The notes under the pieces are model-generated. The model made no database searches, had not been told where the DNA came from, and was given only the letters and a program-made list of their open reading frames with translations. A program made the translations under genes and the position numbers. Below are positions 1 to 7,439 of a DNA stretch of 41,182 nucleotides, in pieces. Every line of letters begins with the position of its first letter. Within the stretch, counting starts at the first letter, position 1. Origin of the DNA: an uncultured Collinsella sp. (GTDB lineage Bacteria; Actinomycetota; Coriobacteriia; Coriobacteriales; Coriobacteriaceae); the NCBI GenBank assembly GCA_900757505.1, contig CAAEOE010000014.1, forward strand, positions 1-41,182. Direction: 5' to 3'.

Positions 1-426
1 AGTGTTTGCTACGACGTGCTCGATGAGGCCGATAAGCGCGGCAGCGACCTGGTGCTGATCGACACCGCCGGCCGCCTGCACACGAGCCCCGAGCTCATGC
101 GCGAGCTTGCCAAGGTGGTTAACGTGACGCGTAAGCGCGCCGCCAATATGGCCGCCGGCCCCATGCCCGTCTCGGTCGTGCTCGTGATCGATGCCGCCAC
201 CGGCCAGAACGGTCTGAACCAGGCGCTCGAGTTTAACGAGGCGCTGGGTCTGGACGGTATCATCATGACGAAGCTCGACGGTACGGCAAAGGGCGGCATC
301 GCCATGGCCGTGGCCGAGAAGCTCAAGCTCCCGATTCTGCGCGTGGGCGTGGGCGAGCAGGTCGATGACCTACAGGAGTTCAATGCCAAAGATTTCTGCC
401 GCGCCCTGGTGGGCGAGTCCAATTAA
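1..426 (+). CDS. ftsY: Signal recognition particle receptor FtsY, C-terminal part (5' end outside window)
   Basis: SRP receptor GTPase that docks ribosome-nascent chain-SRP complexes at the membrane. The window opens inside the gene, in frame 1, so only the last 141 codons are present. Visible are the G3 motif DTAGRLH, then a segment matching the FtsY/Ffh G domain (VIDAATGQNGLNQA), the G4 motif TKLDGTAKGG and the closing segment GVGEQVDDLQEF, which is typical of FtsY rather than Ffh. The stop TAA (424-426) overlaps the Shine-Dalgarno AAGGAG of ffh, so the two SRP-pathway GTPases are co-transcribed and probably translationally coupled. Assignment is secure; the N-terminal A and N domains cannot be seen. 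Confidence 0.96.
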   Translation, partial: SVCYDVLDEADKRGSDLVLIDTAGRLHTSPELMRELAKVVNVTRKRAANMAAGPMPVSVVLVIDAATGQNGLNQALEFNEALGLDGIIMTKLDGTAKGGIAMAVAEKLKLPILRVGVGEQVDDLQEFNAKDFCRALVGESN

Positions 427-436
427 GGAGTGACTA

Positions 437-1912
437 GTGTTTGATTCTCTGAGCGATCGCCTCAATGACACATTTGACCGCCTGCGCGGCAAGGGTAAGC
501 TGACCGAGGCCGACATCACCTCGGCCATGCGCGATATTCGCATGGCGCTGCTCGAAGCCGACGTCAACTTTAAGGTTGTCAAGGAGTTCGTCGCCAAGAC
601 CAAGGAGCGCTGCATGACCGCAGAGGTCATGGAGTCGCTGTCGCCGGCGCAAAACGTCGTCAAGATCGTGCTCGACGAGCTCACCGAGATGCTCGGCTCC
701 ACCGAGAGTAAGCTCGTCTTTAGCAACCGTATCCCCAACGTCATCATGCTCGTGGGCCTGCAGGGCTCCGGTAAGACCACGGCGGCCGTAAAGCTGGCCT
801 ACCTGCTCAAGAAGCAGGGCCGCTCGCCGCTGCTCGCCGCGTGCGACGTCTACCGTCCCGCTGCAGCCGACCAGCTAGCCACGCTTGGCGGAGAGATCGG
901 CGTGCCGGTCTTCCGTGGCGACGGTGCACACCCGGTCGACATCGCCAAGGGCGCTATTCAGGAGGCCGTCGACCACCTGCGTGACGTGGTCATCGTCGAT
1001 ACCGCCGGTCGTCTGCAGATCGACGAGCAGATGATGCAGGAAGCCGTGGACATCAAGAAGGCCGTCAAGCCCGATCAGGTGCTGATGGTCGTCGATGCCA
1101 TGACCGGCCAGGATATCGTCAACGTCGTCTCGACCTTCGCCGAGCGCACCGACTTTGACGGCGTGATCATCTCCAAGCTCGACGGCGATGCCCGTGGTGG
1201 CGGCGCGCTTTCCGTGCGCCAGGTGACCGGCAAGCCCATCAAGTTCGTGAGCATGGGCGAGAAGCCCGATTCGCTGGAGCCGTTCTACCCCGACCGTATG
1301 GCCAAGCGAATCTTGGGCATGGGCGACGTCGTCGGCATCATCGAGAAGGCCCAGGAGGCCGCCGATGCCGAGCAGCTCGAGGCCGCCGAGCGCATGCTGC
1401 GCGAGGGCTTTACCATGAACGACATGCTCGACCAGATGAAAGCCGTTAAGAAGATGGGCGGCATGAAGGGCATTCTCGGCATGCTCCCCGGTGGCCAGCG
1501 CGCGCTCAACCAGATGGGCGGCAACCTGGACGAGGGCATCTTCGACAAGAACGAGGCCATCATTATGTCGATGACCAAGGAGGAACGCCTGCGCCCCTCC
1601 ATCATCAACGGCCAGCGCCGCGCCCGCATTGCCAAGGGAGCCGGCGTAACCCCCACCGAGGTCAACGGCCTTATGAAGCAGTGGGGCGAGATGAATAAGA
1701 TGATGGGCCGCATGCGCACGATGGCCAATCAGGCACAGGCCGGCGGCAAAAAGGGCAAAAAGGGTAAGAAGGGCAAGAAGATGCGCATGCCCAATATCCC
1801 CGGCCTGGATGCTATGGGTCTGGGCGGCATGGGCGGCTTGGGAATGGGCGGTCCCAAGTCCGATATGGAGCTGCTGCGCCAGATGGAAGCGCAGATGCGC
1901 AATAAGAAATAG
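437..1912 (+). CDS. ffh: Signal recognition particle protein Ffh (SRP54)
   Basis: GTPase subunit of SRP that binds 4.5S/SRP RNA and signal peptides and pairs with FtsY. The 491 residues carry the N domain (about 1-90), the G domain with P-loop GLQGSGKTT (residues 107-115), DTAGRLQ and SKLDGDARGG motifs, and a methionine-rich M domain from about residue 300. The tail has a lysine-glycine run (GKKGKKGKKGKK) and a Gly/Met-rich end, longer than the E. coli protein (453 residues) but common in Gram-positives. The start is GTG at 437, chosen because AAGGAG at 425-430 sits 6 bases upstream. It lies 10 bases after ftsY. Confidence 0.97.
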   Translation: MFDSLSDRLNDTFDRLRGKGKLTEADITSAMRDIRMALLEADVNFKVVKEFVAKTKERCMTAEVMESLSPAQNVVKIVLDELTEMLGSTESKLVFSNRIPNVIMLVGLQGSGKTTAAVKLAYLLKKQGRSPLLAACDVYRPAAADQLATLGGEIGVPVFRGDGAHPVDIAKGAIQEAVDHLRDVVIVDTAGRLQIDEQMMQEAVDIKKAVKPDQVLMVVDAMTGQDIVNVVSTFAERTDFDGVIISKLDGDARGGGALSVRQVTGKPIKFVSMGEKPDSLEPFYPDRMAKRILGMGDVVGIIEKAQEAADAEQLEAAERMLREGFTMNDMLDQMKAVKKMGGMKGILGMLPGGQRALNQMGGNLDEGIFDKNEAIIMSMTKEERLRPSIINGQRRARIAKGAGVTPTEVNGLMKQWGEMNKMMGRMRTMANQAQAGGKKGKKGKKGKKMRMPNIPGLDAMGLGGMGGLGMGGPKSDMELLRQMEAQMRNKK

Positions 1913-1935
1913 AGCTGTAATTCCAGCTTGATATG

Positions 1936-1985
1936 GCAAAGGCCGCTCGGAAGCTACCGGGTGGCCTTTGCTGTTGGCTTTGTTT
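1936..1985 (+). terminator. Probable terminator after ffh
   Basis: A 9-bp perfect stem, GCAAAGGCC (1936-1944) with GGCCTTTGC (1963-1971), is followed by a T-rich tract (TGTTGGCTTTGTTTG). It lies between the convergent ffh and DUF134-NifX genes and could work in either direction. The loop is long (18 nt) and the T tract is broken, so confidence is moderate. Confidence 0.55.
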
Positions 1986-2032
1986 GTTGGGTTGCGTTTG
2001 GCGTCGCGCCCCGAGCTCGCGGTGCCGTGCCG

Positions 2033-2797
2033 TTAGTGGCAGCCGCAGCCCTCGTGGCCCTCGTGCTCGTGATGGCCGTGGCAGCCGCAGGAATCGCCAT
2101 GCTCGTGAGTGTGCTCGTGGTCGTGGCCGTGGCAGCCGCACGTGGCCTCGCCGTTCTGTGCGAGCGTGCCGGCGATAAGGGCCTCGACGCAAGCGTCGCA
2201 GCTGCCTTGGGCACCCGCGTATACCGTGATGCCGGCTTGGGCAAGCGCGTTGATAGCGCCACCGCCGATGCCGCCGCAGATGAGCGTGTCCACGCCGCCG
2301 TTGGCGAGCAGGCCCGCAAGGGCACCGTGGCCGGTGCCGCCGGTGCCCACGACCTGCTCGCTGAGCACCTTGCCGTCCTGAATGTCGTAGATCTTGAACT
2401 GCTCGCTGCGGCCAAAGTGCATAAAGATGTTGCCGTTGTCATACGTGGTTGCCACTCTCATGGTGCCGATCTCCTTTGCTGGCCATACGGCCGTCGTTGT
2501 GGTGATGGGGGAGTACGCGATATTGCCGCCCTCGATGATGAGCGCCCGACCATTGACCAGCGCATTTGCCACCTTGCGATGCGCTCGGCTGCAAATTGCC
2601 GCCACCGTGGCGCGCGCGATGCCCATGTGCTTTGCGACGGCCTCCTGATTGAGGCCTTCCAGGTCGCATAGCCGCAGGACCTCGAGTTCGTCGACCGTCA
2701 TGTCGATGGCCTCTCCGCTGGCAAGGCCATCGGGGGTAAAACCGCGATATTCGGGGATGATCCCGACGCGGCGCAATTTTTCACGTCTTCCTGCCAT
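2033..2797 (-). CDS. DUF134 helix-turn-helix protein fused to a NifX/NifB-type cofactor-binding domain with a His/Cys-rich tail
   Basis: Predicted DNA-binding, metal- or cofactor-sensing protein of 254 residues; function unproven. Residues 1-100 match the DUF134 (UPF0251) family, with a sigma-region-4-like helix-turn-helix at about 36-80 (DELEVLRL, GLNQEAVAKHMGIARATV). Residues 113-212 match the dinitrogenase Fe-Mo cofactor family (MRVATTYDNGNIFMHFGRS start, GGIGGGAINALAQAGI, CDAC). Residues 219-254 hold 12 His and 6 Cys in GCHGHDHEH-type repeats, probably a metal-binding tail. The ATG at 2797 is preferred over upstream TTG codons because GGAG lies 5 bases before it. The gene stands alone, with no Mrp/ParA or nif gene beside it. 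Two palindromes flank its promoter, which suggests autoregulation. Confidence 0.85.
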   Translation of the reverse strand: MAGRREKLRRVGIIPEYRGFTPDGLASGEAIDMTVDELEVLRLCDLEGLNQEAVAKHMGIARATVAAICSRAHRKVANALVNGRALIIEGGNIAYSPITTTTAVWPAKEIGTMRVATTYDNGNIFMHFGRSEQFKIYDIQDGKVLSEQVVGTGGTGHGALAGLLANGGVDTLICGGIGGGAINALAQAGITVYAGAQGSCDACVEALIAGTLAQNGEATCGCHGHDHEHTHEHGDSCGCHGHHEHEGHEGCGCH

Positions 2798-2811
2798 ACA
2801 CTCTCCATATC

Positions 2812-2823
2812 TGACATATGTCA
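2812..2823. promoter_or_regulatory. Operator-like palindrome 1 (TGACATATGTCA)
   Basis: A perfect 12-bp palindrome between the predicted -10 box and the Shine-Dalgarno of the DUF134-NifX gene, so at or just after its transcription start. A protein bound here would block initiation. It shares its core with palindrome 2, whose centre is 53 bp away. Confidence 0.6.
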
Positions 2824-2828
2824 ACAAT

Positions 2829-2856
2829 AGAATAACGACCGTGCGGATTTACGCAA
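2829..2856 (-). promoter_or_regulatory. Promoter of the DUF134-NifX gene
   Basis: Reading the minus strand, TTGCGT (2856-2851) and TATTCT (2834-2829) are spaced 16 bp, about 30 bases upstream of the ATG. Palindromes lie directly on each side. Predicted by eye. Confidence 0.5.
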
Positions 2857-2860
2857 GGAA

Positions 2861-2880
2861 TTTCTGGCATATGTCAGAAA
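2861..2880. promoter_or_regulatory. Operator-like palindrome 2 (TTTCTGGCATATGTCAGAAA)
   Basis: A 20-bp palindrome with one mismatched pair, sharing the core TGRCATATGTCA with palindrome 1. Its centre is 53 bp from that of palindrome 1, close to five helical turns. It lies just upstream of the predicted -35 box of the DUF134-NifX gene and about 85 bp before thyA, so it could affect either promoter. Confidence 0.6.
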
Positions 2881-2923
2881 ATGAGGGCTTATGTTAGGGC
2901 TGTGGGGCCGCTTGCGCCTGGGC

Positions 2924-2929
2924 TACAAT
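2924..2929 (+). promoter_or_regulatory. Probable -10 box of the thyA-folA operon
   Basis: TACAAT lies 34 bases before the thyA ATG. I see no good -35 hexamer at the usual distance, so this is a weak call. Confidence 0.35.
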
Positions 2930-2963
2930 GAATCTCGCTTATAGGCGACTGACAGGAGGGTCA

Positions 2964-3812
2964 ATGAGCAAGGCTGATCAACAGTTTGTAGCCATGTGCC
3001 GCGATATTCTGGACCATGGCACCACCACCGAGGGCCAAAAGGTCCGCCCGGTGTGGGAGGACGGCACCCCTGCCTATACCATTAAAAACTTTGGTGTCAC
3101 GGCACGCTACGACCTGCGTGAGGAGTTTCCGGCGCTTACCCTGCGTCGTACGGCCCTCAAATCTGCCATGGATGAGATCCTGTGGATCTATCAAAAGAAG
3201 TCCAATAACGTGCATGACCTCAACAGCCATATTTGGGATGAGTGGGCCGACGAGACTGGCTCCATCGGCAAGGCCTACGGGTATCAGATTGGGCAGAAGA
3301 GCCATTATGCCGAGGGTGACTTTGATCAGATGGATCGCGTGCTGTACGACCTTAAGAACACGCCGTACAGCCGCCGCATTATGACGAATACCTACGTGTT
3401 TAGCGACCTGTCCGAGATGCACCTGTATCCGTGCGCCTACAGCGTGACGTATAACGTGACGCAACGCCCGCAGGATGATAAACCGACGCTCAACATGATT
3501 CTCAACCAGCGCAGCCAGGACATTTTGGCTGCGAACAACTGGAATGTGTGCCAGTACGCCATTTTGCTGATGATGGTCGCGCAGTCGGTCGATATGATTC
3601 CCGGAGAGTTGCTGCATGTGATTGCCGATGCCCACATTTACGACCGTCATGTCGATATCGTCCGCGAGCTTATCGAGCGTCCGCAGTTTGCCGCGCCTAA
3701 GGTAACGCTTAACCCCGATGTGCATGACTTCTATGCGTTTACGACCGACGACCTGATTGTCGAGGGCTATGAGCACGGCCCGCAGGTCAAGAACATCCCC
3801 ATTGCGGTGTAG
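2964..3812 (+). CDS. thyA: Thymidylate synthase ThyA
   Basis: Converts dUMP to dTMP using 5,10-methylenetetrahydrofolate, releasing dihydrofolate. The 282 residues show family motifs in order: the active-site segment LYPCAYSV (nucleophile Cys157), RSQDILAANNWNVCQYA, and HIYDRHVD for dUMP binding. The Cys is followed by Ala-Tyr rather than the His of E. coli PCH; as I recall, non-His residues also occur here in other Gram-positive ThyA proteins. ATG 2964 is chosen over the upstream in-frame ATG at 2928 because AGGAGGG lies 3-4 bases before it. The next gene, folA, recycles the dihydrofolate product, a classic pairing. Confidence 0.96.
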   Translation: MSKADQQFVAMCRDILDHGTTTEGQKVRPVWEDGTPAYTIKNFGVTARYDLREEFPALTLRRTALKSAMDEILWIYQKKSNNVHDLNSHIWDEWADETGSIGKAYGYQIGQKSHYAEGDFDQMDRVLYDLKNTPYSRRIMTNTYVFSDLSEMHLYPCAYSVTYNVTQRPQDDKPTLNMILNQRSQDILAANNWNVCQYAILLMMVAQSVDMIPGELLHVIADAHIYDRHVDIVRELIERPQFAAPKVTLNPDVHDFYAFTTDDLIVEGYEHGPQVKNIPIAV

Positions 3813-3821
3813 GTGACGTGC

Positions 3822-4340
3822 ATGACGTGTAAGCTTTCTGCCATTGTCGCCGTGTGCGATGACTGGGGTATTGGGTGCGAGGGCGACATGGTGGTGTCCA
3901 ACCGTGCCGACATGCGTCATTTTGTGGCGTGCACCAAAGGTTGCCCGGTTATTATGGGGCGCAAGACCCTGCTGAGTTTTCCCGGCGCACGGCCGCTCAA
4001 GAATCGTCGCAATATCGTGCTCACGCGCGACGAGGATTTTTCGCCCGAAGGTGTCGACGTGGTGCATAGTATCGGCGAGGCGCTCGCCGCGGTTGCCGAT
4101 GAGACCGTTGCGTGGGTGATTGGCGGCGGCGAGGTATATCGACAGTTTTTGCCGTATTGCGTGGAGGCCGAGGTTACGCATGACCATTGCGTGCATGACG
4201 TGGATACGTATTTTCCCGATTTGGATGCCGATCCCGCGTGGGAGATTGCGCGGCGTGGCGGTGTTGCCACGATTGCCTCGGGCGAGGGCGACGAGGGTGT
4301 CGATTATGAGTTCGTAACGTATCGTCGCGTTGAGGCGTAA
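3822..4340 (+). CDS. folA: Dihydrofolate reductase
   Basis: NADPH-dependent reduction of dihydrofolate to tetrahydrofolate. The 172-residue protein shows the N-terminal WGIGCEGDM loop, VIMGRKTLLSFP, the NADPH-binding PLKNRRNIVLTR and VIGGGEVYRQFLP, all diagnostic for type I DHFR. The folate-anchoring acid is probably the Asp in SNRADMRHF. The start could be GTG 3813 or ATG 3822; AGGTGA at 3811-3816, overlapping the thyA stop, favours 3822. It sits 9 bases after thyA, so the two form one thymidylate-cycle operon. Confidence 0.94.
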   Translation: MTCKLSAIVAVCDDWGIGCEGDMVVSNRADMRHFVACTKGCPVIMGRKTLLSFPGARPLKNRRNIVLTRDEDFSPEGVDVVHSIGEALAAVADETVAWVIGGGEVYRQFLPYCVEAEVTHDHCVHDVDTYFPDLDADPAWEIARRGGVATIASGEGDEGVDYEFVTYRRVEA

Positions 4341-4384
4341 ATCGTCCGGCGTGAACGGTATCATCGGATTGTTTGAATGCATGG

Positions 4385-4409
4385 GGCGGCGCTTAGCGTC
4401 GCCTCGTTT
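4385..4409 (+). terminator. Weak hairpin after folA
   Basis: GGCGGCG (4385-4391) pairs with CGTCGCC (4397-4403) through a 5-nt loop, with one G-U pair, followed by TCGTTTGG. It may be a weak terminator for thyA-folA. Confidence 0.4.
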
Positions 4410-4449
4410 GGTATAGATGCGCTGTAAAGAAAGGTGCGGGCTGGCTGCT

Positions 4450-5364
4450 ATGACTGATGCCGTTGAGGTGCTGCGAATCGATTCGCTCGAGGACGAGCGG
4501 CTTGATGCCTACGTGCGACTGACCGAGCGTGAGCTGCGCTGCGTGCTGGAGCCGCAGAAGGGCATTTTTATCGCCGAGAGTGCCAAGGTCATCGAACGTG
4601 CGGTTCGCGCCGGATACGAGCCGGTGAGCTTTCTTTTGGGCGAGCGCTGGCTCGACCAAATGATGCCGCTGTTTGAGCGCCTGGCGGTACGCGAGGGCGC
4701 GGGTCCGGTTCCCGTGTTCGTTGCCTCGATGGAGCTTATGGAGCGTCTGACGGGTTTTAACGTGACGCGCGGTGCGCTCGCGGCATTTCGTCGCCCGCGA
4801 CAGATTCCGGTTGATGAGTTCTTGGGCGGCGTCGTCGAGGCGGCGGGGGAGCGCCCGGTGCGCGTGTGCGTGCTCGAGGGCATTGTCGACCATACCAATG
4901 TGGGCGCAATATTCCGCTCGGCGGCCGCGCTCAACGTTGACGGCATTTTGGTCAGTCCTACGTGTTGTGATCCGCTGTATCGTCGTTCGGCCCGCGTGAG
5001 CATGGGCACGGTGTTCCAGGTGCCCTGGACACGCATTGGCAGCGAAGCGCGCGTATGGCCGCATGATGGGCTGGCGGTGCTACACGATGCCGGCTTTTCG
5101 TGTGCCGCTATGGCGTTGACGGATGATTCGGTGTCGCTGGACGATCCCGCGCTCCAGGAGATTGACCGCCTGGCAATCTTTATGGGCACCGAGGGTGCTG
5201 GCTTGGGCGCCAAGACCATTGCAGGCTGCGACCGCGCCGTGCGTATTCCGATGGCGCATGGGGTCGATTCACTCAACGTGGCCGCGGCAAGCGCTGTTGC
5301 CTTTTGGCAGCTGTGCCCGCATGTGAGCAACGAGTACCACTACCAGCCGGGGCTGTATCACTAG
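4450..5364 (+). CDS. TrmH/SpoU-family RNA 2'-O-methyltransferase
   Basis: SPOUT-class methyltransferase that modifies a ribose 2'-OH in rRNA or tRNA with S-adenosylmethionine; the target cannot be read from sequence. The three SpoU motifs are present in the C-terminal half: DHTNVGAIFRSAAAL (motif 1, with the conserved Asn and Arg), IFMGTEGAGL (motif 2), and IPMAHGVDSLNVAAASAV (motif 3). The N-terminal 130 residues resemble the substrate-binding domain of RlmB-like proteins. ATG 4450 gives 304 residues. No strong Shine-Dalgarno is near it (AAAGG lies about 14 bases upstream), and ATG 4417 in frame is an alternative. Confidence 0.88.
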   Translation: MTDAVEVLRIDSLEDERLDAYVRLTERELRCVLEPQKGIFIAESAKVIERAVRAGYEPVSFLLGERWLDQMMPLFERLAVREGAGPVPVFVASMELMERLTGFNVTRGALAAFRRPRQIPVDEFLGGVVEAAGERPVRVCVLEGIVDHTNVGAIFRSAAALNVDGILVSPTCCDPLYRRSARVSMGTVFQVPWTRIGSEARVWPHDGLAVLHDAGFSCAAMALTDDSVSLDDPALQEIDRLAIFMGTEGAGLGAKTIAGCDRAVRIPMAHGVDSLNVAAASAVAFWQLCPHVSNEYHYQPGLYH

Positions 5365-5372
5365 GCAGATAG

Positions 5373-5424
5373 TTAGCACCGGGCTCTGGTTCGGGGCGTT
5401 TCGGCCGACGTCGGTCGGTGCTAA
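5373..5424. repeat. Inverted repeat between the SpoU gene and the MATE gene
   Basis: TTAGCACCG (5373-5381) pairs with CGGTGCTAA (5416-5424). Inside lies the perfect palindrome CCGACGTCGG (5405-5414). No T run follows, so this may be an RNA structure or protein site rather than a terminator. The rest of this 125-base gap shows nothing clear. Confidence 0.45.
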
Positions 5425-5489
5425 GCTGGTATTGGCTTTGGTCTTAAATTGCCGTTTTGTTGTTTGACGTACGCTGGTGGGGAGGGCGT

Positions 5490-6839
5490 GTGGCTAAGAA
5501 ATCTACGGCTATCGATGTAACGCAGGGTGTCATTTGGCAACAGCTGCTGTCGCTGTGCGTCCCTATCTTCTTTAGCTCGTTTTTTCAGCAGGCTTACACG
5601 CTTATTGGTACGTATATCGTCGGCCAGTTTGGCGGCAAGCTCGCGCTGGGTGGCATTCAAGCCACGATGGTGCTCACCGAGCTCTGCATTGGCTTTTGCG
5701 TTGGCGTTGGCGCTGGCTGCGCGGTCATTACCGGTCAGTATTTTGGTCAGCACGATGATGAGCGATTGAGTCGTTCGGTCCATACGGCCATGACGCTCGC
5801 GCTGGTGGGCGGTATCGTTTTCTCGATTCTTGGCATAGTGTTCGTTGAGCCCATGCTGGTACTTATGAACACGCCGCATGAACTATTGGCCGAGGGCGTG
5901 GCCTATGCTCGTTGCTATTTTGCCGCCATGGTTGCGGCGCTGCTGCTCAATATGGGAACGGCGCTGCTGCGCGCCGTGGGCGACACACGCGGTCCTGCTG
6001 TGATCATTGCTTCCGGCTGCCTTGTTAATGCGGTGCTGGATGTCATCTTCGTTGCCGTGCTTCATATGGAGGCTCTGGGCTGCGGCATCGCGGTGGCGCT
6101 GACCATTTGCTCCAACGCCACGATGATCGTGATTCGTATGATGCACGCTCCGGGTGCGTGGCGGCTTTCACTGTCCAAACTCTGCATTGATCCTGGCATT
6201 TGTAAGAGCATGATCTCGTGTGGTCTGCCGCTTGGCTTTCAGTCTGCTGCGTATTCGATTTCCAACGTTTTGATTCAGGTGTCGGTCAACTCGTTTGGTG
6301 CCGATGTCACCACGGCGTGGGGTCTTTCGGGCCGTTTGGATGGCATTGTCTGGATGGTTACCGAGGCGCTTGGCGTTTCGATCACCACGTTCTCGGCACA
6401 GAACTTTGGCGCGCGCAACTACGAGCGCATGCGCAAGGGCTACCATACGTCGCTTGTGCTGTCGTTTATGCTCATTGGTGGCCTGTCTGCCGTGCTACTG
6501 GTGTTCTCGGGTCCGTTGTCGCGTCTGTTTGTCGACGATGCTTCGATTTCGGCCTACACCACGACGATTCTTCATTTCATCGCGCCGTTCTACGCGATCT
6601 TCTCGATTATCGAAAACGCGTCCGGCTCCATCCGCGGCGCTGGCGTGAGCTTCCAGCCTATGATGCTCACGATTTTTGGCACCGTCGTGCTCCGCGTGGC
6701 GTGGGTGTTCGCGATTATGCCGCTCGACCCCTCGCTCGAGCATCTGCTGCTGGTCTACCCCATGACCTGGGTAATCACCGCCGCGATGTTCACCGTCTAC
6801 CATCACAGCGGCAACTGGCTCGGTCGCGCCACCGCCTAG
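5490..6839 (+). CDS. MATE family efflux transporter
   Basis: Integral membrane antiporter, probably exporting cationic drugs or metabolites with Na+ or H+ influx. The 449 residues contain about 12 hydrophobic segments in two similar halves, with MATE hallmarks such as PIFFSSFFQQAYTLIGTYIVG near the N terminus, TALLRAVGDTRGP in the first half and GLPLGFQSAAYSISNVLIQ opening the second half. GTG 5490 is chosen because GGAGGG lies 3 bases upstream; the reading frame extends further up without a better site. Substrate is unknown. The stop codon lies within a palindrome shared with the convergent adenosyltransferase gene. Confidence 0.92.
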   Translation: MAKKSTAIDVTQGVIWQQLLSLCVPIFFSSFFQQAYTLIGTYIVGQFGGKLALGGIQATMVLTELCIGFCVGVGAGCAVITGQYFGQHDDERLSRSVHTAMTLALVGGIVFSILGIVFVEPMLVLMNTPHELLAEGVAYARCYFAAMVAALLLNMGTALLRAVGDTRGPAVIIASGCLVNAVLDVIFVAVLHMEALGCGIAVALTICSNATMIVIRMMHAPGAWRLSLSKLCIDPGICKSMISCGLPLGFQSAAYSISNVLIQVSVNSFGADVTTAWGLSGRLDGIVWMVTEALGVSITTFSAQNFGARNYERMRKGYHTSLVLSFMLIGGLSAVLLVFSGPLSRLFVDDASISAYTTTILHFIAPFYAIFSIIENASGSIRGAGVSFQPMMLTIFGTVVLRVAWVFAIMPLDPSLEHLLLVYPMTWVITAAMFTVYHHSGNWLGRATA

Positions 6840-6865
6840 TCATTGGGGACGTCCGCAATGACTAG
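6836..6865. terminator. 30-bp palindrome spanning both stop codons of convergent genes
   Basis: CTAGTCATTG (6836-6845) and CAATGACTAG (6856-6865) are perfectly complementary, with GGACGTCC in the centre, so nearly the whole 30 bp is self-complementary. The MATE stop TAG (6837-6839) and the adenosyltransferase stop (minus strand, 6864-6862) occupy mirror positions. It may act as a bidirectional terminator or mRNA-end hairpin. There is no T run on either side. Confidence 0.5.
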
Positions 6866-7347
6866 TATTCGATGCCTTGGCGAGCTAGGAGGCCTTCGTC
6901 GAAGTAGTGTTTGACGGGGCGCATTTCGGTTACCAGGTCGGCAAGGTCGGCGAGGGGCAGCAAGCCCCGGCCGGTGAGCACGAGCTCCGTGGTGGTTGGT
7001 TTCATCGCGATCAACGCTTCGACATCTTCGCGCGTCACAAAGCCGCGGCGCATGGCTTCTCCCAGCTCATCCAAGATCAGCACGTCGACCTGGCTAATCT
7101 GCTCGCGTGCGAGCTCCATGATCTGCGCGGCGCAAGTCTCGGGCGTGTCGCGGTCGGCTTGTACGATCCGTAGCCCCAATCGAGGAGCTGCGTCATGTTC
7201 GGCGCAGTGCAGCTTCTTGGCAAACTGAAGCATGAGCACGTTAAGTCCATAGCCCGTGGCACGCAGCGCGAGCCCCAGCGCAGCCGTCGTCTTGCCCTTG
7301 CCGTCGCCCGTATAGATTTGAACCTTGCCGACTTCCAGTGATGCCAT
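6862..7347 (-). CDS. cobO: Cob(I)alamin/cob(I)yrinic acid a,c-diamide adenosyltransferase
   Basis: Transfers the 5'-deoxyadenosyl group of ATP to reduced corrinoid, making the adenosylcobalamin form. The 161 residues match the CobA/BtuR/CobO family: P-loop GDGKGKTT (residues 14-21), ALGLALRATGYGLNVLMLQF, the VLILDELGEAM segment, VLTGRG and the ending ARQGIEY typical of the family. It is shorter than E. coli BtuR (about 196 residues) because the N-terminal extension is absent. AAAGGA lies 6 bases before the ATG. No other corrinoid genes are in the window, so it probably serves salvage. It is divergent from ftsH. Confidence 0.92.
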   Translation of the reverse strand: MASLEVGKVQIYTGDGKGKTTAALGLALRATGYGLNVLMLQFAKKLHCAEHDAAPRLGLRIVQADRDTPETCAAQIMELAREQISQVDVLILDELGEAMRRGFVTREDVEALIAMKPTTTELVLTGRGLLPLADLADLVTEMRPVKHYFDEGLLARQGIEY

Positions 7348-7439
7348 CTCTGTCCTTTCGTGCCCGGCGTCGGTTTATCGCCGTTCGGGTTGGGTATTCT
7401 AGATAGCATTATCAACCCCAGTAGATGGAGTTCAAGCAG

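Noticed and set aside
1928..2671. A 247-codon plus-strand reading frame opposite the DUF134-NifX gene
   Set aside because: It is low-complexity Val/Ala text that mirrors the His-rich and NifX coding sequence. The minus-strand gene has clear domains and a Shine-Dalgarno site.
3420..3450. Loss of the His after the catalytic Cys of ThyA
   Set aside because: The Cys in LYPCAYSV is intact, and as far as I know other bacterial thymidylate synthases have a non-His residue there, so this is not evidence of inactivity.
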